A DNA stretch of 16,291 bases from Dehalococcoidia bacterium UBA4060 (GTDB taxonomy: Bacteria; Chloroflexota; Dehalococcoidia; GIF9; UBA5629), in assembly GCA_002383665.1 (NCBI GenBank), contig DFZI01000026.1, positions 650 through 16,940 of the forward strand. Direction: 5' to 3'. This document shows positions 1-6,083 of the stretch, piece after piece (position 1 is the stretch's first letter; the number at the start of each line of letters is the position of its first letter). The notes beneath the pieces were generated by a model that saw only the letters and a list, made by a program, of their open reading frames with translations, was not told the DNA's origin and ran no database searches. Made by a program: the position numbers and the translations under genes.

Positions 1-594
1 GCGTATGATAGGCATATGGTAGCGTCCCAGGTCACCCGTAAAGCAGACAGAAACCTGACGCCCATTGTCGTTGATATTGATTACCGTGATGGCAGATCCC
101 AGAATATGCCCGGCATCATGAAAGATGGCCTGGATATCAGGGATGATTTTGAAAGGATGCTCGTAAGAACTGCCACGGAGCAGGCGTAATGTAGCAGGTA
201 CATCATTAACTCTGTAAAGTGGCGCTGAAGGTGGCAGATTTTGTTTTTTCCTTATTTTATTGACGAACTCGATATCCCCTTCCTGTATATTGGCAGAATC
301 GGTTAGCATAATATTGGCGAGGTCCACGGTTGCCGAGGTGCAGTATACATCGCCGTTAAATCCCTGCTTGACCAGGTTGGGCAAATTACCGAGATGGTCA
401 ATGTGGGCATGAGATATAATCACATCATCCAGAGATCTCGGGTCGAAGTCGAAATTGAGGTTACGCTGATAGGTCTCTGCTCTGCGACCCTGGAACATGC
501 CGCAATCCAGCAAGATGCGGAATCCGTTTATATTGAGGAGGTGACGGGAGCCGGTGACGTTTCTGACGGCACCGTGAAAAGACAGTTTAATCAA
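1..594 (-). CDS. Beta-CASP-type metallo-beta-lactamase RNA nuclease (partial, C-terminus beyond the window)
   Basis: Only the first 198 codons are present; the frame runs off the window at base 1. The N-terminus (HGAVRNVTGS, residues 7-16, then ILLDCGMFQG at 27-36) and the metal-binding motif SHAHIDHLGN (H62, H64, D66, H67) are typical of the CPSF/Ysh1-like branch of the metallo-beta-lactamase fold. Further ligand motifs are FHDAGHILGS (H163) and FTGDLG (D188). Proteins with this start usually continue into beta-CASP and RMMBL domains and act as RNA endo- or exonucleases; those domains would lie outside the window. The start is TTG at 594, chosen because GGGAG lies 8-9 bases upstream and the protein then begins at the family's usual point. 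It overlaps the stop of the upstream LOG-family gene by 8 bases (592-594 against 587-589), so translation is probably coupled. Family confident; exact RNA substrate unknown. Confidence 0.88.
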   Translation of the reverse strand, partial: MIKLSFHGAVRNVTGSRHLLNINGFRILLDCGMFQGRRAETYQRNLNFDFDPRSLDDVIISHAHIDHLGNLPNLVKQGFNGDVYCTSATVDLANIMLTDSANIQEGDIEFVNKIRKKQNLPPSAPLYRVNDVPATLRLLRGSSYEHPFKIIPDIQAIFHDAGHILGSAITVININDNGRQVSVCFTGDLGRYHMPIIR

Positions 595-1267
595 TAGCCC
601 TTCTCCCGACTATCACCTGTTTTAGATACCAGCTACTGACGATATTTGCGACGTCTGCCGGCTGGTCGGAAAGCCGGAGCAGGTTCATATCCTCATTTGA
701 TATGTAGCCTGTCTGCAATACCTGAGTCTGCAGCCACTCCAGTAAACCGTGCCAGAATGCGGAGTTAAACAGGATGACGGGAAAAGGTTTGATTTTATGG
801 GTCTGGATCAGTACAAGCACCTCAGTTAACTCATCCAACGTTCCCAGTCCGCCAGGCATGATCACGAATGCGGTCGCATATTTTACCAGCATGATCTTGC
901 GTACAAAGAAGTGATTAAAAGTTATATTAAGATTAGAATAAACGTTGCCTTTCTGTTCATTGGGTAATTCGATATTTAGCCCTGCTGACTTAACTCCTGC
1001 CTCGCTTGCTCCCAGGTTGGCCGCCTCCATCATTCCCGGACCGCCACCTGTAATGATATTAAAACCCTGCTGCCCCAGCATGTAGGCAATTTTCCTGGCA
1101 TTCTGGTAATCGGGTTGATCTGCTGTAGCCACCGCTGAGCCGTATATGGTAACCGCGGGTTGTATGCCAGTCAGCTTATCAAAACCCTCAACAAGCTCGC
1201 CTATATAGCGGAATAATCTCCAGGACTCTTCCTTTTCAAGAGCGTTTATTTCATACTTTTCTGACAT
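587..1267 (-). CDS. LOG/TIGR00730-family Rossmann-fold protein (putative nucleotide 5'-monophosphate phosphoribohydrolase)
   Basis: A 226-residue protein with the two hallmark motifs of the LOG ('lysine decarboxylase-like') family: GGGPGMMEAAN at residues 74-84 and PGGLGTLDE at 138-146. The conserved FVRK arginine (R123) and the glutamate E146 are present. Characterised relatives hydrolyse cytokinin riboside 5'-monophosphates or AMP/purine monophosphates to a free base plus ribose 5-phosphate. Which nucleotide this one uses cannot be told from sequence, so a cytokinin role should not be assumed. An N-terminal helix of about 30 residues precedes the Rossmann core, as in the bacterial TIGR00730 group. 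The ATG is preceded by GGCGGAG at a 7-base spacing. It is first in a two-gene unit with the metallo-beta-lactamase nuclease, behind a promoter at 1310-1338. Confidence 0.9.
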   Translation of the reverse strand: MSEKYEINALEKEESWRLFRYIGELVEGFDKLTGIQPAVTIYGSAVATADQPDYQNARKIAYMLGQQGFNIITGGGPGMMEAANLGASEAGVKSAGLNIELPNEQKGNVYSNLNITFNHFFVRKIMLVKYATAFVIMPGGLGTLDELTEVLVLIQTHKIKPFPVILFNSAFWHGLLEWLQTQVLQTGYISNEDMNLLRLSDQPADVANIVSSWYLKQVIVGRRAID

Positions 1268-1298
1268 TAGCTGCTCCGCCGTTCAGAGTGCATTGGCT

Positions 1299-1310
1299 TA
1301 AATGCATTTA
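1299..1310. promoter_or_regulatory. 12-bp perfect palindrome at the LOG promoter start site (possible operator)
   Basis: TAAATGCATTTA is a perfect inverted repeat that touches the last base of the predicted -10 element and spans the predicted transcription start. Placement at +1 is what a repressor operator would show, but a 12-bp AT-rich palindrome can also occur by chance. No regulator gene is in the window. Confidence 0.3.
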
Positions 1311-1338
1311 GAATAGCGCCCTATATTATGGCTGTCAA
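1310..1338 (-). promoter_or_regulatory. Sigma-70-type promoter of the LOG-MBL gene pair
   Basis: Read on the minus strand, a perfect -35 TTGACA (1333-1338) is followed after exactly 17 bases by TATTCT (1310-1315), a 4/6 match to TATAAT. Transcription would start near 1303, leaving a leader of about 36 bases before the ATG at 1267. The site lies in the 97-base gap after the sbcC stop, so the pair can be expressed independently of sbcC. A 12-bp palindrome overlaps the predicted start site (see separate entry). Confidence 0.65.
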
Positions 1339-1364
1339 GAGAAGCAGGCTATGGGTAAAATCCA

Positions 1365-3944
1365 TCACTGGCTGAGAGAGATAGTAGAGCCTTCTGCGGT
1401 CTTAGTGACGTTGATGATAACGGGGAATTTATCCCGCAGGTCCTCTAAATGAGTAATAATGAATATCTTCTCAAAATCATCTTGAATGTAGTTGATGGCC
1501 TCTATCAGCTTTTCCAGCCCGGAGCTGTCCTGTGTACCAAACCCTTCATCTATGATGAGTATGGGCAGAGAAGCACCTGCCCTTCGCACCAGCAGACGTG
1601 AAATAGCGATGCGCAGGGCAAGGTCAATACGAAAGGCTTCCCCGCCGCTGTACATTTCATAGCTGCGTGTGCCCAGTTCATCGGCCACTTTAATGTCCAA
1701 TGTCTCTACCGTTTCCCCTTTACGGGTTTCCTTCTGTGATTCGAGTGTGATAGACATACGGTTGTCTGTCATCCTGCCCAACAGGTCATTTGCCTCGGTG
1801 CTGATCTCAGGCAAGGATTCCGCGATGATCACTGCCTGGATTCCTCTTTTGCTGAAATGTCTGGCCAGCTCTGTATAGATGCTTTCCGACTTTTTAAATT
1901 TGTCTAATTCTGCGGTTTTCTTCTTTGTCTCTTCAACAAGAATATCTATCTGCCTGATGTTTTCCCTCAATTGAGCAGCCTCCTCATGCTTGGCCGTATC
2001 CAGAGCAAGGATTGAATTATATTGCCTTTCGACTATCTCAAGTTTATCGATGATACCCGGTAATTCCGACAGCTCCTGCATGAGGGAATCTTGCTGCCTG
2101 CCCAGATCTGAAATTTCTGACTGCAGACGCTCCAGAGATGCATGGCTGTCGATGGCTGTTTTCTCTTCTGATTCAATGCGCAGAAGTGCCTCATTGAGCC
2201 CTTTATTAAGTTCTTCGTATTTAGCCACAGCACTTTTTTCACGGCGTATATCATCATGCTTGCTTTGTTCATAATTCAACTCTCTGAGTTTCTGCTCAAC
2301 TACCGACAATTCATTAAATTCTGTCTCGGCATAGGTCCTGTTTGTCAGGCACAGATTGAACTGTTCCAGCCTGGGTTTCTTCTCAGCCAGTTCAGCCTCT
2401 GCCTTTTTAATCTCATCGATAGCCTTATTGACCAGTGCTGCTTCCTGTCTGATCTTATCCCGCTGGGATTTATAGGTGTTTTCCTTTTCACGGGCTTCTC
2501 TTTCCAGTTTACCCAGCATGGCTTTATGCTGAGATATTTTCTGGATGTTTTCCTGTGAAGCAAACATATATTCTTGCAGTTCCTGCTCCAGCTTTTGTCT
2601 GATGCGCCTGTGCTCATCGGGGCCAAGCTCGCGCTCACACAACGGACAAACCGCCTCTGTCTGGGAAATCATGGCTATTTTGTTTCTTACATCTTCTATA
2701 CTGTCCAGAACCTGGGAGTTGCGAGTAGAAATTGAACTTATAGATGCTGTGGTCTCTTTTATCATATTTTGCCCATCGATAATAGATGCTTCAATCTTTT
2801 CGAGCTCGGACTGCTGCCTGTTGATCTCTTCCTTTTTATTTTGCAGTGAAGGTAACTGGGCAAGTCGTTTTTCCAGCTCATTGATGGACACTGACAGTAA
2901 TTTGCGTTCGCTATCTATTTCATTTCTGATAGAGCTGATCGTTGACTCAAGGCGGTTTTTTTGCTTCGTTAATGCAAGGAACTCGCTTAGTTTTTTGTTA
3001 TATTCCTCGTCGATGGTAGTTAGTTGCTTATATGTTGCGTATCCCCTTTCTATGTCTTCCCGATCTGTGATTACTTTGTTGAAACGGTCAAGGTTTTTTA
3101 ATGCTGCAGCAAGCTTTTCCTGGATACGTTGGATATCATTATTTCTGCTCTCAAGCTGGCCTTGCAGAAGCTTCAAATGCTCATCCCTGGCCTCCAGCAT
3201 TTCTCTTCTCTTACGCAGGCCCTGCAGTTCATTGTCAATGGTTCTTCTGCTTTTTCCGATGGCTTCCTGGTCGCCCAGGACTGTTTTCAAGGCTTCCTCA
3301 AGATTTGGTCTTTGGCTTATGCGCTGATCAATAGCTGAGATATAACTCTCGATTCTTAAATATTCATTTCTATTTTTCTCAGCCTCTGCCTTGGCGTCCT
3401 CTTCAAGATCATCATAGAAAGACAGATCCAATATCCTGGCCAATATGTCTTTTCGTTCTGAGGGGATCTTGATGCTGAATTCGTTGGCTTTCCCCTGTAG
3501 CAACAATGCGCTGTTGGTGAAGGTCTGGTAATCAAGGTGCAAAAGCCTTATTATCTTTTCTTGGGTGTCTTTAATAGTATGTTCCGCTATGGAATGATAC
3601 CTGCCATCATCTGCCGCCTGTAAATCAAGCATGACCTGTCCGGATTTTGTTCCTGTTGAGCGTGTATATTTACGTATAATACGATAGTGGCCGGTGCCTT
3701 CGTAAAATTCAAACTCTACCTCCATCTCGTCTTGCCCAGTGCTGACGATATCCTCATTCCTGCCACGGGAAGTTTTGCCCCATAGTGCCCAGGTAATGGC
3801 ATCGAAGACCGTGGATTTGCCACTTCCGTTGGCGCCGCACAGACAGGCGATATGGATGCCGTCGAAATTTAATTCAGGTGCGGCATCCCTGTAGCACATA
3901 AAATTACGCATTTTTAGAGTGGATGGTATCAAGGAATCAAACAC
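1365..3944 (-). CDS. sbcC: SbcC/Rad50-type AAA+ ATPase, DNA double-strand-break repair and nuclease subunit
   Basis: An 859-residue SMC-like protein. Walker A GANGSGKST is at residues 37-45. A Q-loop region (TFTNSALLLQGKANEF) follows at about 140-155. Long coiled-coil arms rich in E, K, Q and L cover about 180-415 and 450-700. The zinc-hook CPLC is at 433-436. The ABC signature YSGGE is at 765-769 and Walker B LPILIIDEGFG carries D799-E800. This is the full Rad50/SbcC plan; at 859 residues it is closer to archaeal Rad50 (about 880) than to E. coli SbcC (1048). The partner is normally the Mre11/SbcD nuclease, but no sbcD lies on either side here. The coordinate given starts at GTG 3944, only 2 bases after GGAG. 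TTG at 3932 (protein starting M-I-P-S) leaves 11 bases after GAGG and resembles family starts, so the true start may be four codons in. Confidence 0.93.
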   Translation of the reverse strand: MFDSLIPSTLKMRNFMCYRDAAPELNFDGIHIACLCGANGSGKSTVFDAITWALWGKTSRGRNEDIVSTGQDEMEVEFEFYEGTGHYRIIRKYTRSTGTKSGQVMLDLQAADDGRYHSIAEHTIKDTQEKIIRLLHLDYQTFTNSALLLQGKANEFSIKIPSERKDILARILDLSFYDDLEEDAKAEAEKNRNEYLRIESYISAIDQRISQRPNLEEALKTVLGDQEAIGKSRRTIDNELQGLRKRREMLEARDEHLKLLQGQLESRNNDIQRIQEKLAAALKNLDRFNKVITDREDIERGYATYKQLTTIDEEYNKKLSEFLALTKQKNRLESTISSIRNEIDSERKLLSVSINELEKRLAQLPSLQNKKEEINRQQSELEKIEASIIDGQNMIKETTASISSISTRNSQVLDSIEDVRNKIAMISQTEAVCPLCERELGPDEHRRIRQKLEQELQEYMFASQENIQKISQHKAMLGKLEREAREKENTYKSQRDKIRQEAALVNKAIDEIKKAEAELAEKKPRLEQFNLCLTNRTYAETEFNELSVVEQKLRELNYEQSKHDDIRREKSAVAKYEELNKGLNEALLRIESEEKTAIDSHASLERLQSEISDLGRQQDSLMQELSELPGIIDKLEIVERQYNSILALDTAKHEEAAQLRENIRQIDILVEETKKKTAELDKFKKSESIYTELARHFSKRGIQAVIIAESLPEISTEANDLLGRMTDNRMSITLESQKETRKGETVETLDIKVADELGTRSYEMYSGGEAFRIDLALRIAISRLLVRRAGASLPILIIDEGFGTQDSSGLEKLIEAINYIQDDFEKIFIITHLEDLRDKFPVIINVTKTAEGSTISLSQ

Positions 3945-4114
3945 CTCTCCAATAGTGATTTAGTGAGTCAGCGCCAAGGCCTACAACTTAAAAATATGAT
4001 ATTCTTAATATAAATTATAAATTGTTTGCCAAAAGTAAGACAGAAGATATAAACTGATCACTCTTTTTGTATTTTACCATATGGTTGAATTCCAATTGTT
4101 ATTAGGGTAATGCC
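3945..4114. other. AT-rich divergent intergenic region between sbcC and ffh
   Basis: This 170-base non-coding gap is strongly AT-rich between about 3990 and 4060. It holds the ffh promoter on the plus strand. On the minus strand TATAAT (4014-4019) could be the sbcC -10, but no good -35 is found 16-18 bases upstream of it, so the sbcC promoter remains uncertain. I see no small RNA, riboswitch or terminator hairpin in it. Confidence 0.5.
4026..4053 (+). promoter_or_regulatory. Sigma-70-type promoter of ffh
   Basis: TTGCCA (4026-4031, 5/6 to TTGACA), a 16-base spacer, then TATAAA (4048-4053, 5/6 to TATAAT). Transcription would begin near 4060, giving a leader of about 55 bases to the ffh ATG. 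The area is AT-rich, which raises the chance of accidental matches. Confidence 0.5.
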
Positions 4115-5446
4115 ATGTTTGAAGTTCTTACGGAAAAGCTGGGTAAGATATTCAGTGGCCTGAGCAATAAAGGCAGGCTAAGTGAAAAAGATGTTGATGA
4201 AGCTTTAAGACAGATACGCGTGGCTCTGTTGGAAGCTGATGTGAATTTTAAAGTTGTTAAGAGCTTTCTTGCGGTAGTGCGGGAAAAAGCTCTCGCTGCC
4301 AGTGTGCTGGAAAGTCTAACTCCGGGGCAACAGATCATCAAGATTGTTAATGACGAGCTAATCAAGATACTTGGTGTCGAAGTAGCAAAGCTAAAGTCAG
4401 CCGCCCAACCCCCTACCGTTATTATGCTGGTTGGTCTGCAGGGTTCGGGCAAGACTACAACTGCTTCCAAACTGGCGCTCCATTTGAAACAATCAAATTA
4501 CAGGATATTGTTGGTGGCAGCCGATACCAGGCGCCCAGCAGCTATTGAGCAGCTGCAAGTGCTGGGCAGGCAGCTTGACATACCTGTTTATGCTGAGGAT
4601 GTCAAATCAGACCCGGTACAGATCAGCCAGAATGCGATCAGGAAAGCAGAAGAGATGGCTGCGACATGGGTTATCATCGATACACAGGGTCGCCTGCATA
4701 TTGATGACGCGTTGATGATGGAGCTTGTTGAGATAAAGGAGGCAGTCGCACCGTCAGAGATCCTTCTGGTTGCCGATGCCATGACCGGGCAGGATGCGGT
4801 TAATATCGCAGAAGAATTCAACCGGAAGCTGGGATTGACCGGTCTGATATTGACGAAGATGGATGGAGACGCACGGGGTGGTGCCGCTTTATCCATCAAG
4901 TTCATTACAGGCGTGCCGATCAAGTTCTTGGGTGTGGGTGAGAAGGCGAACTCTCTTGAGGTTTTTTATCCTGACAGGCTGGCCTCCCGCATACTGGGTA
5001 TGGGCGATGTGCTGACGCTGATTGAAAAAGCCGAGAAGACTTTCGATAAGCAAAAGATGCAACAGCTTGAGTCCAAGCTTAAGAAATCAGAGCTTGATCT
5101 TAATGACCTTTTGGAACAGATACGCCAGATTAAGAAAATGGGCAGTTTCACCCAGATTATGGAAATGGTGCCGGGCTTTTCCAGGTTGAATAAGGGGATA
5201 TCAGATAAGGAAAGCCTGGACAGGACGAAGAAAATAGAGGCTATTATCCTTTCCATGACCAAGGAGGAAAGGCAGAACCCGGGGATAATCAATGGTAGTC
5301 GTAAACGCAGGATAGCCAAGGGGAGCGGCACGACTCCCGGTGACATCAACCAGTTGCTCAACCAGTTCTATGACATTCAAAAGATGAGCAAAATGATTGC
5401 TAAAGGGAAGATGCCTCGCAATCTGCCTAATCTACTTGGACGTTGA
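4115..5446 (+). CDS. ffh: Signal recognition particle GTPase Ffh (SRP54)
   Basis: Ffh binds the signal sequence of nascent membrane proteins at the ribosome exit and, with SRP RNA and the receptor FtsY, brings them to the membrane translocon. The protein has 443 residues, normal for the family. The N helical bundle covers about 1-95. The G domain follows with P-loop GLQGSGKT (107-114), DTRRPAA (137-143), DTQGR (189-193), TKMDGDARGG (247-256) and GVGE (273-276). The M domain from about 300 ends with the SRP-RNA-binding stretch RKRRIAKGSGT (396-406) and the PGDINQLLNQF helix. The G3 motif reads DTQGR where DTAGR is usual. The ATG follows AGGG at about 9 bases. The gene stands alone in its direction and ends 15 bases inside the convergent gene 5432-6055, with no room for a terminator between them. 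Confidence 0.97.
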   Translation: MFEVLTEKLGKIFSGLSNKGRLSEKDVDEALRQIRVALLEADVNFKVVKSFLAVVREKALAASVLESLTPGQQIIKIVNDELIKILGVEVAKLKSAAQPPTVIMLVGLQGSGKTTTASKLALHLKQSNYRILLVAADTRRPAAIEQLQVLGRQLDIPVYAEDVKSDPVQISQNAIRKAEEMAATWVIIDTQGRLHIDDALMMELVEIKEAVAPSEILLVADAMTGQDAVNIAEEFNRKLGLTGLILTKMDGDARGGAALSIKFITGVPIKFLGVGEKANSLEVFYPDRLASRILGMGDVLTLIEKAEKTFDKQKMQQLESKLKKSELDLNDLLEQIRQIKKMGSFTQIMEMVPGFSRLNKGISDKESLDRTKKIEAIILSMTKEERQNPGIINGSRKRRIAKGSGTTPGDINQLLNQFYDIQKMSKMIAKGKMPRNLPNLLGR

Positions 5447-6055
5447 TGTGCCGGGGGAGGTGCTCAAGCGGTCAACGGAGCCGGCCAGATTGACTTTACC
5501 TTCCGAAATAGTGATCTCTTTATAGTTTATCCGTGGATTATAGATCATCGGATTAAGCCGGATAATTATGTTTGTGATATCCTGAGCGCCGCTATTAAAG
5601 CCGGATGGCAGTGGAAGTTTCCCGACAAAAACCTGGGTTAAAAGGAATTTGGGCTTTTTGTCCTCTACGTCGAATGAACCTATTAGGCCGGTTTTAACAG
5701 GAAACATCGTAAAATTCCAAGCGCTGTAGAGCACAAGGTAGCCATCGTTAAAATTGATGAGGATTTCCTTGGCCGGTATCGAGCCTTCAGCCAGTGCCAT
5801 GACTATCGTTGAATTGATCTCTTCCTCTGTTAGTGTTAATGAGATATCTCCTGTTCCTGCCGCACTCATTTGTGTCGTGAGGTCAGCCATCTTCTTGTTG
5901 AAACTGTCAACAGCTTCGGAAGAAAGGACTACTGGCCTGAGGCTGCTCTTGATGTCAGGTGTTAAAAGAGAAAGGACATAGCCGGTAACCAGGGCGATCA
6001 TGGCCAGTACTGCCAGCACACCCATGAACATTAAAAACCCCTGAAGGATTCTCAT
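5432..6055 (-). CDS. Membrane-anchored protein of unknown function, possibly YpmS/DUF2140-like
   Basis: A 207-residue protein that I cannot name. Residues 5-31 form one hydrophobic segment (FLMFMGVLAVLAMIALVTGY inside it) with an N-terminal arginine, suggesting a signal anchor with the rest outside the membrane. The outer part has alternating hydrophobic strands and no catalytic motif. The stretch LTLTEEEINSTI (73-84), the strand-rich middle and GKLPLPSGF (145-153) recall the layout of YpmS/DUF2140 proteins, but that resemblance is weak and only by eye. The C-terminus is a Ser/Thr-rich tail. A strong AGGAGG sits 10 bases before the ATG. The gene follows rpoD after 28 bases on the same strand and is probably the last gene of the ppsA-dgt-dnaG-rpoD operon. 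It overlaps the end of ffh by 15 bases tail to tail. Confidence 0.72.
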   Translation of the reverse strand: MRILQGFLMFMGVLAVLAMIALVTGYVLSLLTPDIKSSLRPVVLSSEAVDSFNKKMADLTTQMSAAGTGDISLTLTEEEINSTIVMALAEGSIPAKEILINFNDGYLVLYSAWNFTMFPVKTGLIGSFDVEDKKPKFLLTQVFVGKLPLPSGFNSGAQDITNIIIRLNPMIYNPRINYKEITISEGKVNLAGSVDRLSTSPGTSTSK

Positions 6056-6083
6056 TAATTAAATATCCTCCTGTAGTATAAGA

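Noticed and set aside
2545..3327. 260-codon open frame on the plus strand opposite sbcC
   Set aside because: It lies wholly antisense to the coiled-coil part of a confident sbcC gene; its Ser/Leu/Arg-rich product is what the complement of Glu/Lys/Leu-rich codons gives, and it has no recognisable domain.
4014..4042. Minus-strand TATAAT as a definite sbcC promoter
   Set aside because: The -10 is perfect but no acceptable -35 occurs 16-19 bases upstream and the area is AT-rich, so it is mentioned only as a possibility.
4102..4470. 122-codon minus-strand frame starting inside ffh and ending upstream of its ATG
   Set aside because: Antisense to the conserved Ffh N and G domains, with no credible start site or homology.
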